64,000 nt of DNA from Goodfellowiella coeruleoviolacea (GCF_024171785.1 NZ_JAMTCK010000005.1:27446-91445), one strand, 5' to 3'. Shown: positions 37,514 through 47,320, counted from the stretch's first letter. The notes: a model not told the origin generated them from the letters alone. A program made the numbers and translations.

Positions 37514-37887
37514 GACTAGATGATCGAGTAAGACCGTTGGAATCGGTACCGCTCAACGGAGCATGATGTGGTACGCCGGTACAGGACTATTCGCGGCATA
37601 CCCGGTTATGAACCAATGACTTCACGATATTTCCTTGTCATTACGTAATATTTCCGGCTTCGGCCGGTTTCGTCCGACGTCTGTCCCGACCGGGTGGTCC
37701 CGCGACCGGAAACCGCGTCCGGCCACGGCACGGCCCGCCGCGCCACCCGGCCGGCACCGTCATTCCAACCGAGCGCGGATAGGCCGGGACCCGACCTCCG
37801 GTGCTCGCGCGCGCAACCGTTACCCGTACCCTCTTGCTCCGGCATATCCGTAGGCCGCGCAAAGGCATGGCCTGACCGGGAGGTCAG
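37514..37887. other. Gene-free divergent region with an AT-rich core
   Basis: The 374-nt space between the SMI1/KNR4 gene and the acidic protein. 37560-37660 is unusually AT-rich for this genome and contains ATATTTCC twice (37627-37634 and 37648-37655), 21 bp apart, i.e. two helical turns. A TACCCT at 37827-37832 may be a -10 for the downstream gene. No tRNA or riboswitch fold was recognised. Confidence 0.5.
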
Positions 37888-39108
37888 ATGGCTCAGGACA
37901 TCGTCCCGATCGAGCTCGGACTGACCCAGGGTGACCTCGTCACGCTGTGGGCACCGCGGTGGCGGGAGGAAGGCGAGGAGTGGGAGGCGTTCCTCGGCAA
38001 CGAGGACGACCTGTACGCCTTCCCGGACGCGCCCCACCTGGCCGCGTTCGTCCGCACCGCCGAGGAGCACGACCTCATCGACCACCCGGCCTGGTCGGTG
38101 GTGCCGGGGCTGTCGGTCACCGACCTGATGCCCGACGTCGACCACCAGTTCGACCTGGTCGGCGTGCCCGAGCTGGTCGCGGAGGACCCGGACACCTGGG
38201 TGATCGGCGAACTCGCCGACATCGTCGCGATCGTGCGCTCGCTGGCCGACGTGTGCGACCTGGAGAAGGTGCACGAGGTGCTGGACTCGGCCGCCGGGTT
38301 CGACCTGCTGCCGCAGGGCACCCTGCCGTTCACCGGTCGCGAGGGCGCGGAGCTGTGGACCGACCTGGCCAAGGTCGTGGCCGAGCGCTGGGACGAGGTG
38401 CTCGACGCGCTCGACGCCGTGGTGACCACGCCCGAGGTCGACGCCGCCGCACTGGACGCCGCCCAGGAGGAGTTCGAGGCGGCCGAGCTGGACAAGTCCG
38501 ATGAGGACGGTGCCGAGGACGGCGCGGACGCCGACGAGGTCGAGGAGCCGACCGGGTTCTGGGCCGAGGTCGGCATCGACCCGATCAAGATCATCACCAC
38601 CGAGGGCGAGCTGTACACGCTGCGCTGCTACCTGGACGACGCGCCGGTGTTCCTCGGCGCCAAGGGCCGCATCGACACGTTCACCTCGCCCCGGGCGCTG
38701 GGCCGCTACCTGGTCGACGCCGGCGACCCGGAGACCAACGACCTGGCCGCCGTGTCCACCTGGTCGGAGGTCATGCTCAAGGCCACCGACGGTGACCTGG
38801 ACATCGAGGTGAGCGCGGACAACACCTACGTGCTCACCGGGCTCGCCGACGACATCGCCGAGGGCCCCGAGGCGATCGACCCCAGCCAGCTCGAACTGGC
38901 GGTGGAGCTGCTGGAGGACGCCGGCGACTGGGCCGACGACGACAGCGTGCGCGACGCGCTGAACCCGTCGGAGAGCCTGGGCTGGCTGGTGTCCTACGTG
39001 CTGCGGCCCGACCCGAACCGGCTGGCGCCGAGCCCGCCGTTCGACGCCGAGGTCGCCGCGTGGCGCGCGCTGGTCGCCTCGGTCGAGGCGCGCCTGCGCA
39101 CCCACTGA
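37888..39108 (+). CDS. Conserved acidic actinobacterial protein
   Basis: 406 residues, strongly acidic, with no signal peptide or membrane helix. The N-terminus (GDLVTLWAPRWREEGEEWEA, then DHPAWSVV) and a related C-terminal half (about 225-406, beginning WAEVGIDPIKI) suggest an internally duplicated architecture separated by an Asp/Glu-rich linker. It appears to correspond to the protein known in M. tuberculosis as Rv3311 (recalled from gene order near upp and add). It is sometimes labelled primosomal protein without basis. GGGAGGT ribosome site 4 nt before the ATG. Function unknown. Confidence 0.85.
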   Translation: MAQDIVPIELGLTQGDLVTLWAPRWREEGEEWEAFLGNEDDLYAFPDAPHLAAFVRTAEEHDLIDHPAWSVVPGLSVTDLMPDVDHQFDLVGVPELVAEDPDTWVIGELADIVAIVRSLADVCDLEKVHEVLDSAAGFDLLPQGTLPFTGREGAELWTDLAKVVAERWDEVLDALDAVVTTPEVDAAALDAAQEEFEAAELDKSDEDGAEDGADADEVEEPTGFWAEVGIDPIKIITTEGELYTLRCYLDDAPVFLGAKGRIDTFTSPRALGRYLVDAGDPETNDLAAVSTWSEVMLKATDGDLDIEVSADNTYVLTGLADDIAEGPEAIDPSQLELAVELLEDAGDWADDDSVRDALNPSESLGWLVSYVLRPDPNRLAPSPPFDAEVAAWRALVASVEARLRTH

Positions 39109-39111
39109 CTG

Positions 39112-39174
39112 ACCGGCCGCCACCCGGTCCGCACCTGCCCGGCCGTCCCGCGTCCAGCGCGCGGGGCGGCCGGT
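39112..39174 (+). terminator. GC-rich terminator hairpin
   Basis: ACCGGCCGCC (39112-39121) pairs exactly with GGCGGCCGGT (39165-39174), followed by TTTCG. The inner sequence can pair further. It begins 4 nt after the stop of the acidic-protein gene. Confidence 0.65.
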
Positions 39175-39285
39175 TTCGCGTGTCGCAGCGCTCACCTGGG
39201 CGCGGACCTGACGATTTCACCCCGGAGGGGAACCTCGGGCACGTAAGTTCGCTCTGAGTGGGGGACACGAACACCGGAGGGCCCA

Positions 39286-39609
39286 ATGACTGCCAAGGGG
39301 TTTTCAGTCGATCCCGCCGCACTGTCGGCGTACGCGAGCAAGACCGGTCAACTGGCCGAGGACGTGAACGAGGTCGGGTCCTCGGGCCTGTCCGGTGTCC
39401 AGTCGGTGCCGGCGGACTGCCTCGGTGACGTCGGGCAGGAAGCCGGGTTCTCCGCCGCGCTCGCCGAACTGGGCACCACGCTGGCCAGGACCATCGCCGA
39501 CGTGGCGACCGCGACCGAGGGACTGGCCTCGGCCGTGGGCAAGGCCGCCCAGGACTACCAGGTCCAGGACGCCGGCACCGCGCAGGGCTTCGCCGGCGTG
39601 AACGCGTGA
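39286..39609 (+). CDS. EspC/WXG100-like small helical protein
   Basis: 107 residues forming two predicted amphipathic helices (FSVDPAALSAYASKTGQLAE and AALAELGTTLARTIADVATA) around a short turn, ending in a DAGTAQGF tail. Size and pattern match the ESX-associated EspC/DUF2580 family secreted or scaffolded by type VII secretion, though there is no strict WxG. GGAGGG ribosome site before the ATG. First gene of a four-gene module with the NlpC/P60 protein and two YbaB-like proteins. Confidence 0.75.
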   Translation: MTAKGFSVDPAALSAYASKTGQLAEDVNEVGSSGLSGVQSVPADCLGDVGQEAGFSAALAELGTTLARTIADVATATEGLASAVGKAAQDYQVQDAGTAQGFAGVNA

Positions 39610-39717
39610 ACGCGTGAGCGCGTGAGCCAGCGCCGTTTTCCCCGTTGTTTTCCCGTCACCAACCGCTATCCGCCAACCGGGCCGGTCGCGCCCTGGGGCA
39701 GCTGAGGGGGGCACACA

Positions 39718-40926
39718 ATGCTCGACGTCGGTTCAGTAGTCCAGGCGTTCGCCGCGCCCATGATCGAACACCGGCAGAAGCTCACACCGAACGGTGGCGC
39801 CGCGCAGAGCGCCCAGGACGCCCTGACCAAGGCGGCGGAAGGGCTGACCAAGCTGGCCGAGAGCCACCGCAGCGCCTCGGACGCGCTGGCCGGCCAGTGG
39901 GAGGGGGACCGCGCCGACGCGTTCGCCCAGCGGTGGCCGAAGCTGCAGACCGCGCTGACCGACACGGCCGAGCAGGCCAGCAAGGGCGGCAGCGCGGTCG
40001 GCACCGCGCTGAGCACCGTCCAGGACGGCAAGGCCAAGGTCGAGCAGCTCATCGACGAGTACACCAAGAAGGCCACGGCCGTGCTCAAGGCGGCCAGCGC
40101 GGTCGGTGGCATCGGCGGGGTGGGCGCGCTGCTGATGGGCGTGGTCATCGTCAAGTCGATCGCCTCGGACTACGCGGGCAAGTCCGCTGAGGTGCTGACC
40201 GGCGTGCGCGACGAGCTGTCCGACGCGGCCGGCAAGCTCAAGTCGCTGCCGTCCGCGCCCAAGCTGGACGGCGTGACCGACTCGCTCGGCAGCGACAGGA
40301 CGGCCACCCCCAAGCCGTCCAAGCGGCCGGAGGAACCGAAGAAGCCCAGCGGTGACGCGACCTCGCCCAGCGGCCACCGCGGTGGCGGCGGAGGCGGCGG
40401 CGGTTCGTCCACCTCGCCCAGCGGCCACGGCGGCGGCGGTGGCGGTGGTGGCGGCGGCAACGGCAGCGGCGGTGACGGCAGCCCGCCGGTGATGACCCCG
40501 CCGTCGTCGAAGTTCGGCAGCGGCACCGACATCACCCTGCCGCAGGGGCTGGGCACGGTGAAGGCGCCCAACGAGCGGGCCGCCAAGGCGGTGCGAGCGG
40601 CGCTGACCCAGCTCGGCGTGCCCTACAAGTGGGGCGGCACCACCCCGGGCAAGGGCCTGGACTGCAGCGGCCTGACCCAGTGGGCCTACAAGCAGGGCGG
40701 GGTGCAGCTGCCCCGGCTGGCCCAGGAACAGGGCAAGGGCAAGAAGGTCTCCCGCGGCGACCTGCAGCCCGGCGACCTGATCGTCTGGTCCGGGCACGTG
40801 GCCATGTACGTGGGTGAGGGCAAGATGATCGAGGCGCCCAAGACCGGTGACGTCGTCAAGATCACCAACCTGCGCACCAGCAACGGCGGCCAGTCGTTCT
40901 ACGGCTTCTACCGGCCCACCGCGTGA
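39718..40926 (+). CDS. WXG100-domain NlpC/P60 peptidoglycan hydrolase
   Basis: 402 residues. The N-terminal four-helix WXG100-like domain (about 10-155, with LAGQWEGDRADAFAQRW) is followed by a Lys/Pro and very Gly-rich linker (about 205-265) and a C-terminal NlpC/P60 domain with catalytic Cys316 (GLDCSGLTQWAY) and His360 (WSGHVAMYVG). The family cleaves D-Glu to mDAP bonds in wall peptides. With no classical signal peptide, the WXG part may direct type VII export (inference). GAGGGGGG ribosome site before the ATG. Confidence 0.88.
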   Translation: MLDVGSVVQAFAAPMIEHRQKLTPNGGAAQSAQDALTKAAEGLTKLAESHRSASDALAGQWEGDRADAFAQRWPKLQTALTDTAEQASKGGSAVGTALSTVQDGKAKVEQLIDEYTKKATAVLKAASAVGGIGGVGALLMGVVIVKSIASDYAGKSAEVLTGVRDELSDAAGKLKSLPSAPKLDGVTDSLGSDRTATPKPSKRPEEPKKPSGDATSPSGHRGGGGGGGGSSTSPSGHGGGGGGGGGGNGSGGDGSPPVMTPPSSKFGSGTDITLPQGLGTVKAPNERAAKAVRAALTQLGVPYKWGGTTPGKGLDCSGLTQWAYKQGGVQLPRLAQEQGKGKKVSRGDLQPGDLIVWSGHVAMYVGEGKMIEAPKTGDVVKITNLRTSNGGQSFYGFYRPTA

Positions 40927-40999
40927 GAACCGGATGGGAATCGCGTTGCGAGCACAGGATTCCGGTCGCCCCGGCGGGCTGACCGCACAGAGGAGCTGA

Positions 41000-41395
41000 G
41001 TGTCCACAATGGATGAGATCGTCGACGCGCGGCGGATCAACGCGGAGGTCGCCGCGAACCAGCAGCGGCTGCGCGCGGCCGTGGCCCGGCCCGGCGCCCT
41101 GGGCGCGCGGGCGACCAGCGGGGACGGCACCGTGGTGGTGGAGGCCGGCCCCGGCGGGGCGCTGCGCTCGGTGACCCTGTCCCCGGAGGCGCTGCGGCAG
41201 GGCGGGCAGCGGCTGGCGCAGACCGTGCTGGCCGTGGCCAACCAGGCCAGCGCCAAGGCCAACCAGCGCACCCAGTACGCGATGCGCGCGGCCGTGGGTG
41301 CGGACGCGGCCGGCGAGTTGGACCGGCTCGGGCTCGGTTTCGACCCCCGGCTGGCCGAGGACGAGGACGCCGAGACCGCCCGGCGGGGTTGGTGA
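41000..41395 (+). CDS. YbaB/EbfC-family protein, short
   Basis: 131 residues. The core DGTVVVEAGPGGALRSVTLS is the YbaB/EbfC beta hairpin, flanked by long helices. In actinomycetes such proteins are repeatedly found beside ESX/WXG100 genes, as here. GAGGAG ribosome site, GTG start. Nucleoid binding is known for EbfC but is not established for this subgroup. Confidence 0.78.
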   Translation: MSTMDEIVDARRINAEVAANQQRLRAAVARPGALGARATSGDGTVVVEAGPGGALRSVTLSPEALRQGGQRLAQTVLAVANQASAKANQRTQYAMRAAVGADAAGELDRLGLGFDPRLAEDEDAETARRGW

Positions 41396-41478
41396 GCCGT
41401 GCCGGCGACAATGGGCCACCGCCCGACCGGTGGCGGCAGCGACCGAACGAAGGCAGGCATGACCAGGGGGAGGCAGTC

Positions 41479-42036
41479 GTGACCGAGCCGCGCAGCATCG
41501 CGGAACTGGTGACCGACGTCCAGGACGCGGCCGACCGCAGCAACGGGCTGGAACAGCGGCTCGCCGCCGTCGTCGGCCGGGCCAGCAGCCCCGACGGGGC
41601 GATCCGGGTCGGCGCGAACGTGCACGGCGCCCTGGTCGAGCTGACCATCGCCGACCAGGCCCTGCGCATGGGCGCCGACCTGCTGGGGCTCACCATCACC
41701 CGGCTGGCCGGGGAAGCCACCCAGGCGGCCACCGTGGCCGCGCTCGACCTGCTGGCCCCGGCGGCCGGGGACGCGCTCACCATCGAGTTGGCCAAACTGG
41801 CCGGCCTGGGCCACCTGGTGCAGGAGGAACCGGGCGAGGAGGAACCGGAGACGCCAGCCACCGCACCGACCACCGGGCCGGCCTCGGGCGGCCCGACCAC
41901 CGGGTGGGCGCCGGGCACCGGCCAACGCGGCGCGGCCGCCGCGACCCCGTCAGCCCGACCGACCCGCCGCCCCAGGCCGGTCGAGGACGACGACGAACCG
42001 GAGTTCGGTTCGATCCTGCGGTCGGACCGCTGGTAG
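41479..42036 (+). CDS. YbaB/EbfC-like protein with Pro-rich tail
   Basis: 185 residues from the GTG at 41479, chosen because GGGGGAGG lies 5 nt upstream; an in-frame GTG at 41389 overlapping the previous gene is less likely. SSPDGAIRVGANVHGALVEL is a YbaB-type hairpin. The last 60 residues are Pro/Thr/Gly-rich and end in an acidic EDDDEPEF segment, the same general tail as the YbaB-like protein at 61836. Last gene of the module. Confidence 0.72.
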   Translation: MTEPRSIAELVTDVQDAADRSNGLEQRLAAVVGRASSPDGAIRVGANVHGALVELTIADQALRMGADLLGLTITRLAGEATQAATVAALDLLAPAAGDALTIELAKLAGLGHLVQEEPGEEEPETPATAPTTGPASGGPTTGWAPGTGQRGAAAATPSARPTRRPRPVEDDDEPEFGSILRSDRW

Positions 42037-42120
42037 CCGCTCCCCACTCACCAGCGCGTGCCGGTGGCCGGACGCGCTGGTCGGGTGCCGCCCCGGTGCG
42101 GCCGGTCGGGTGGCGGCTCG

Positions 42121-43035
42121 TCACCCGGCCGGTGTCATCGCGCCCGGCTGGTCGCACAGACATCGGGCGCACGCGTCGATGACCACGCGCAGGGCGGGCC
42201 GCTCGTCCCGTGCCCGCCAGACAACGGCCAACTCGCTGGGGGTGAGCCCGGCGACGGGTCGGCACACGATGTCGTCCCGCTGGTAGATCTCCGCGTTGCC
42301 CGAGGAGAGCAGCACCAGGCCCAGCCCGGAGCCGACGGCTTCGAGGGACTCCTCCGCGGTTTCGGCCTCAGCCACCACCCGCGCCGGCGCCGGGCGCTGA
42401 TCATTTCCCAGCCAGAACTCGCGGAGCTGTCCCGCCGTGCGCGGGAGCGCGATGAACGGCTCGTCGGCCAGTTCGTCCAGGGGGACGACCTCCTGCGCGG
42501 CGAGCCGGTGTCCGACGGGCAGAGCGACCCACCGCTCCTCGGTGGCCACGACCCGCCACGAGAACTCGCGGTTGTCCGGCATCGGCAGCCAGGCGATGGC
42601 CACATCAACGTCACCGCTGGCGAGTCCGACCGTGGGGTCGCTCCACGAGACCTGCCGGAACAGCAGTTTCCACCCCGGCAGCAGGGTGGCCATCCGGGCC
42701 GTGACCCCGGCGGTGAGACCGCGGCCGATCCTGGTGTGGAAACCGACCGTCACGGTCATCCGCCCCGCCGTGACCACGTGGGAGATTTCGCACTGCGCGG
42801 CCTCCCACTGCTGGATGATCAGCCGGGCCTGCGGCAGCAGCGCCGCGCCCGCCGCGGTCAACGCGACGGAGCGGTGGTCCCGGTCGAACAGCGTGACCCG
42901 CAGGAGGGTCTCCAACTGGCGGATCTGCTTGCTCAACGACGGCTGGGCGATGAACAGCCGGCTGGCCGCCCTGGTGAAGCTCAGCTCCTCCGCCACCGCG
43001 ACGAAGTAGCGCAGGTCCCGGACATGGACATCCAT
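42121..43035 (-). CDS. LysR-family transcriptional regulator
   Basis: 304 residues with the N-terminal LysR helix-turn-helix (LRYFVAVAEELSFTRAASRL, FIAQPSLSKQIRQLETLL) and a periplasmic-binding-like effector domain (about 90-295). It diverges from the F420-type oxidoreductase at 43126, its probable target, and a T-N11-A site overlaps its own start codon. Effector unknown. Confidence 0.93.
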   Translation of the reverse strand: MDVHVRDLRYFVAVAEELSFTRAASRLFIAQPSLSKQIRQLETLLRVTLFDRDHRSVALTAAGAALLPQARLIIQQWEAAQCEISHVVTAGRMTVTVGFHTRIGRGLTAGVTARMATLLPGWKLLFRQVSWSDPTVGLASGDVDVAIAWLPMPDNREFSWRVVATEERWVALPVGHRLAAQEVVPLDELADEPFIALPRTAGQLREFWLGNDQRPAPARVVAEAETAEESLEAVGSGLGLVLLSSGNAEIYQRDDIVCRPVAGLTPSELAVVWRARDERPALRVVIDACARCLCDQPGAMTPAG

Positions 43036-43048
43036 AGTCGCAGGCTAT
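43034..43048. promoter_or_regulatory. LysR-type T-N11-A binding site
   Basis: ATAG-TCGCAGG-CTAT, with T at 43035 and A at 43047 exactly 11 nt apart, the classic LysR box, overlapping the LysR start codon and 78 nt before the divergent gene. Confidence 0.6.
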
Positions 43049-43125
43049 AGCCGCATGTCTTGGACGGCTGCTGCTGAGCGGCCACACGATGGGACGGGAG
43101 CATCGACCACAGGAGGGCATCGGGG

Positions 43126-43962
43126 ATGGAACTGGGAGTCTCGGGGCTGAACGCCAAGGCCACGCTGGGCCCGGCCGAGACGGTCAGGTTGGCGCGACTG
43201 GCCGAGGACCTCGGCTACGCGTCGTGGTGGGCGGGCGAGCACGTGGTGCTGCCCAGCCCCCGGGTGGCGGCATCGCCGATGGAGCCGACGGATCCGATCC
43301 TCGACCCACTGGTGCACCTGTCCTATGTCGCGGCCGTCACCCAGCGACTGGAACTCGGCACCGGGATCGTGATCCTGCCGCAGCGCAACCCGCTCGTCCT
43401 CGCCAAGCAGGTGGCGAGCCTGGACGTGCTCAGCCGGGGCCGGCTGCTGCTCGGCGTCGGTGCCGGATACCTCGAACCCGAGCTGCGTGCGCTCGGTGTG
43501 CCCATGTCCGAGCGGGGCAGCCGCACCGACGAGTACCTCGATGCGATGACCGCGCTGTGGACCGATCCGGCTCCCGCGTACGAGGGCCGTTTCGTCGCCT
43601 TCCGCGACATCGACGCGCACCCGCGGCCGACCCGGCCGCGCATCGTGATCGGTGGGCACAGCCCGGCCGCGTTCCGCCGCGCCATCGCCAGGGGCCACGG
43701 CTGGTTCGGCAACGGCACCCTCGATGACCTGCCCCGACACCTCGCCGGACTGCGGCGGGCCGCGAGCGAGGTCGAGCGCCCGGACCGGCTGGGCCGGCTG
43801 GAGATCAACTACCTGCCGCTCGACCCGGTGGAAGTGGCTCCCCGCTCCGCCGAGCGCTACGCCGAACTCGGGGTGGACCGCCTGGTGGTCTATCCGCTGC
43901 CGCTCGAGGACCCGTCGGATGTCGCCCGGTTCCTGGAGCGCCACGCCACCCTGCCGCGCTGA
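43126..43962 (+). CDS. LLM-class F420-dependent oxidoreductase
   Basis: 278 residues, luciferase-like fold: LGVSGLNAKATLGPAETVRL, YASWWAGEHVVLP (the usual motif around the F420 site), LELGTGIVILPQRNPLVLAK and LLLGVGAGYLEPELRALG. It belongs to the TIGR03619-like F420 group. GGAGGG upstream and an ATG start. Controlled most likely by the divergent LysR regulator. Substrate unknown. Confidence 0.88.
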   Translation: MELGVSGLNAKATLGPAETVRLARLAEDLGYASWWAGEHVVLPSPRVAASPMEPTDPILDPLVHLSYVAAVTQRLELGTGIVILPQRNPLVLAKQVASLDVLSRGRLLLGVGAGYLEPELRALGVPMSERGSRTDEYLDAMTALWTDPAPAYEGRFVAFRDIDAHPRPTRPRIVIGGHSPAAFRRAIARGHGWFGNGTLDDLPRHLAGLRRAASEVERPDRLGRLEINYLPLDPVEVAPRSAERYAELGVDRLVVYPLPLEDPSDVARFLERHATLPR

Positions 43963-44023
43963 CACCACCCGCGCGCTGGCCCCACTCGCACTGGCACCGT
44001 TCCACCCCCAAAGAACTGAACAC

Positions 44024-44065
44024 TTGCACGGCTTCCAATACAGCCGTATAGCATGTTGAACATGC
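44024..44065 (+). promoter_or_regulatory. Promoter and operator of the TetR-ABC operon
   Basis: TTGCAC (44024-44029), 17 nt, TATAGC (44047-44052): a well-spaced promoter. ATAC-AGCC-GTAT (44038-44049) overlaps the -10, and the larger palindrome GCATGTT-G-AACATGC (44051-44065) covers the start region. Together they suit TetR autorepression. Confidence 0.65.
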
Positions 44066-44688
44066 GACCAGTATCCGACGATGATCTGACGGCGCGCGCC
44101 CGCATCCGCGATGTCGCGATGGCGCTGTTCGCCGAGCAGGGCGTCAAGGCCACCACGATCCGGGCGATCGCCGACGCGGCCGGCGTGTCACCCGGCTTGG
44201 TGCAGCACCACTTCGGCAGCAAGGAGGAACTGCGCCAGGCGTGCGACGAGCACGTCCTCAGCTACATCCGCGAGCAGGTCACCGAGGGCATCACCGACCA
44301 CAACCTGGAGCGGCCGGAGTTCGTCGAGGCCGTCCGCCGGACCGCGCCGCCACTGATGAAGTACCTCGGCCGGGCGCTCGTGGACGGCTCGCCCGCCGCC
44401 GCCGCCATGTTCGACGAACTCGTCAGCGTGACAGCGGCCAACCTGGCCCGCGGCGACCACTCCGATGCCGACCACCGCGCCCGCGCCACCGTGCTGACGG
44501 CGATGAAGCTGGGCATCACCGTGCTGCACGAGCACGTCTCCCGCGCCCTGGGCACCGACCTCTACGGCCCGCAGGGCGCGCTGCGCGTCGGCCAGGCCCA
44601 GCTCGACCTGATCAGGCCCGAATTCGTCGGCCTCGAACTGCACGAGCGGGCGCGGACCGGCCTGGACAAGTTCGGGGAACAGCGGTGA
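44062..44688 (+). CDS. TetR-family regulator of an ABC exporter
   Basis: 208 residues. The TetR domain has [20 protein letters not shown] and [18 protein letters not shown]; the C-terminal domain is of the TetR_C_33-like kind. The ATG at 44062 is preferred over that at 44053, which would lie directly against the -10 box. The stop overlaps the ATPase GTG by 4 nt (GTGA), so regulator and exporter form one operon that the regulator probably represses until a drug or lipid ligand binds. Confidence 0.9.
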   Translation: MRPVSDDDLTARARIRDVAMALFAEQGVKATTIRAIADAAGVSPGLVQHHFGSKEELRQACDEHVLSYIREQVTEGITDHNLERPEFVEAVRRTAPPLMKYLGRALVDGSPAAAAMFDELVSVTAANLARGDHSDADHRARATVLTAMKLGITVLHEHVSRALGTDLYGPQGALRVGQAQLDLIRPEFVGLELHERARTGLDKFGEQR

Positions 44689-45575
44689 GCGCCGCGGTGC
44701 GGGTGGACGGCCTGGTCAAGACCTTCGGCCGGACCAGGGCGCTGGACGGGCTCGACCTCACCGTCACCGCGGGCGAGGTGCACGGCTTCCTCGGCCCCAA
44801 CGGCGCGGGCAAGACCACCACGATCCGCGTCCTGCTCGGCCAGGTGCGCGCCGACGGCGGTCGGGTCGAGTTGCTCGGCGGCGACCCCTGGCAGGACGCC
44901 GTCGAGTTGCACCGCAGGCTGGCCTACGTGCCCGGCGACGTCACGCTGTGGCCGTCGCTGACCGGCGGCGAGGTCATCGACCTGCTGGGCCGGCTGCGCG
45001 GTGGCCTCGACCCCGGGCGCCGCGCCGAACTGCTGGAGCGCTTCGAACTCGACCCGCGCAAGAAGTGCCGCACCTACTCCAAGGGCAACCGGCAGAAGGT
45101 GGCGCTGGTGGCCGCGTTCGCCTCCGACGTGGAGCTGCTGGTGCTCGACGAGCCGACCTCGGGCCTGGACCCGTTGATGGAGACGCTGTTCAACGAGTGC
45201 GTCCTTGAGGAGAAGCGCCGGGGCCGCACCGTGCTGCTGTCCAGCCACATCCTGTCCGAGGTGGAGGCGCTGTGCGACCGGGTCAGCATCATCCGCGCCG
45301 GCCGCACCGTCGAATCCGGCAGCCTGGCCGACCTGCGCCAGCTCACCCGCACCACGGTGCGCGCCGAGCTGATCGGGCCGGCGCCCCAGCTGGCCGCGCT
45401 GCCCGGGGTGCACGACCTCGCCGTGTCCGACGGCCGGCTGAGCTGCCAGGTGGACGGCGACGCGCTCACGCCGGTGCTCGCCGAACTGGCCAGGGTCGGC
45501 GTGCGCGCGCTCACCACCCAGCCGCCAACGCTGGAGGAGCTGTTCCTCCGCCACTACACGGGAGCCACCAGATGA
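44685..45575 (+). CDS. ABC transporter ATP-binding protein
   Basis: 296 residues. Walker [10 protein letters not shown], signature [11 protein letters not shown] (a variant of the LSGGQ motif), Walker [14 protein letters not shown] and H-loop [11 protein letters not shown] are present. The C-terminal segment of about 80 residues is the DrrA-type regulatory extension. It forms a drug or lipid exporter with the permease that follows, which it overlaps by 4 nt (ATGA). Confidence 0.94.
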   Translation: MSAAVRVDGLVKTFGRTRALDGLDLTVTAGEVHGFLGPNGAGKTTTIRVLLGQVRADGGRVELLGGDPWQDAVELHRRLAYVPGDVTLWPSLTGGEVIDLLGRLRGGLDPGRRAELLERFELDPRKKCRTYSKGNRQKVALVAAFASDVELLVLDEPTSGLDPLMETLFNECVLEEKRRGRTVLLSSHILSEVEALCDRVSIIRAGRTVESGSLADLRQLTRTTVRAELIGPAPQLAALPGVHDLAVSDGRLSCQVDGDALTPVLAELARVGVRALTTQPPTLEELFLRHYTGATR

Positions 45576-47143
45576 CCGGCACCGCCACGCTGATCCGGCT
45601 CATCGTGCGCCGGGATCGCGTGCCGCTCCTGGTGTGGATCGCGATCAGCGCCGTGCTGCCGGCCGGCATCGCCTCCGGCACCACCGCCCTGTACCCCGAC
45701 CAGGCGGCCCGCGACGCCTTCGCGACGGAATCGCTGGGCAGCCCCGCGCAGCTGGCCACCCGCGGCCCCATCTACGCCGCGAGCGTCGGCGGGCTGACCG
45801 CGTGGACGCTCGGGTCCTCCCTCGCGCTGATCGGCGGGCTGATCAGCATCCTGCTGGTGATCAGGCACACCAGGGGTGAGGAGGAGACCGGCCGACGCGA
45901 ACTGCTCTCCGCCGGTGTCGTCGGCCGGCACGCCCCGCTGGCCGCCGCACTCGCGGTCGTGTGCACCGCCAACCTGCTGCTGGGCCTGCTGGCGGTACCC
46001 GCGCTGGTCGCCAGCGGGCTGCCCGCGGGCTCCTCCCTGCTGTTCGGCCTCTCCACCGCGGCGGGCGGCTGGGCGTTCGCGGCCGTGGCCGCGGTCACCG
46101 CGCAGCTCACCGCCGCGTCGGGTCCGGCCCGAGGCATCGCCATCGCCACCGGCGGCCTGCTGTACGCGCTGCGTTCGCTGGCCGACACCGGCGGCGCCGC
46201 CTGGCTGGCGTGGTTGTCGCCGTTCGGCTGGGTCCGGCTGACCAAGCCGTACGCCGGCGACCGGTGGTGGGTGCTGGGCCTGGTCGCGGTGTTCGTCGCC
46301 GCCCTGACCGCGGCGGCGTTCCGGTTGTCCACCCGACGGGACGTGGCCGGCGGCCTGGTGCCGACCCGCCCTGGACCGGACACCGGGGCGCTGTCCGGCG
46401 CGTTCGGCCTGGCCGCTCGGCTGCACCGGGGCGCGCTCGTGGGTTTCACCACCGGTTTCGGCCTGATGGGCGCGCTGCTCGGGGTGGCGGCGCGCGGGCT
46501 GGACGCCCAGTTGGACACGCCGCGGTTCCGGGAGCTGGCCACCACCATCGCCGGTGCCGACGCCCGCGTCTCGGACGTGTTCTTCACGTTCGTGATGTAC
46601 GTGCTCAGCCAGCTCGTCGCCGCGGCCGCGCTGGTGTCGGCGCTGCGGGCCCGCGGCGAGGAGGCGGTGGGCCGCGCCGAGCTGCTGCTGTCCACTCCGG
46701 TCGGCCGGCTGCGTTGGGGGCTGAGCCACCTGGTGTTCGCCCTGGTGAGCCCGGTGCTGCTGCTGACCGTGCTGGGCGCGGCGGCGGGACTCGGCTACGA
46801 CGGGGACATCGCCCGCGTCACCGCGGCCACGCTCGCCCACCTCCCCGCCGTCTGGACCGTGGTCGGGATCGCCGCGCTGCTGTTCGGCGTGCTGCCCCGG
46901 GCCGCGGTCGCCGTGAGCTGGACGGCACTCGGCCTGTTCCTGCTCGTGGACCTGCTCGCGGAGTTCAAGCTGGCCAGCGGGTTCGTCCTGGCCCTGTCGC
47001 CGTTCACGCACGTGCCGGCGGTGCTGTTGGGCGGTGCCTCGGCACCGGTGGCGCCGCTGCTGTGGCTGACCGCGGTGGCGGGCACCCTGACGGCGGTGGG
47101 GCTGGTCTTGCTGCGCCGCCGCGACCTGGCACCGGCCACCTGA
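45572..47143 (+). CDS. ABC transporter permease (exporter type)
   Basis: 523 residues with about 12 hydrophobic segments in two halves, each beginning with a short cytoplasmic part and a long periplasmic loop ([20 protein letters not shown] in the first). The layout matches the fused two-module permeases of actinobacterial antibiotic exporters (TipB/Rv-type). [20 protein letters not shown] and [20 protein letters not shown] are the paired coupling-helix motifs of the two halves, revealing internal duplication. Substrate unknown. Confidence 0.9.
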   Translation: MTGTATLIRLIVRRDRVPLLVWIAISAVLPAGIASGTTALYPDQAARDAFATESLGSPAQLATRGPIYAASVGGLTAWTLGSSLALIGGLISILLVIRHTRGEEETGRRELLSAGVVGRHAPLAAALAVVCTANLLLGLLAVPALVASGLPAGSSLLFGLSTAAGGWAFAAVAAVTAQLTAASGPARGIAIATGGLLYALRSLADTGGAAWLAWLSPFGWVRLTKPYAGDRWWVLGLVAVFVAALTAAAFRLSTRRDVAGGLVPTRPGPDTGALSGAFGLAARLHRGALVGFTTGFGLMGALLGVAARGLDAQLDTPRFRELATTIAGADARVSDVFFTFVMYVLSQLVAAAALVSALRARGEEAVGRAELLLSTPVGRLRWGLSHLVFALVSPVLLLTVLGAAAGLGYDGDIARVTAATLAHLPAVWTVVGIAALLFGVLPRAAVAVSWTALGLFLLVDLLAEFKLASGFVLALSPFTHVPAVLLGGASAPVAPLLWLTAVAGTLTAVGLVLLRRRDLAPAT

Positions 47144-47320
47144 CGCCGCTCCGGGGCCCGACCGCAGCGCCGGGTCCCGGTCACTCCGGTCGGGCCGAAC
47201 GGCACCAGCGGCCCGCGTATGTCCAACGGCCCCCAGGGCAATCCCCCACCCTTCCCGGGGGGACGGCCCCTGGCCAGTCTACCGTCCACCACCTGCGGAA
47301 ACAGTCGGTCGAGCGGTGCC

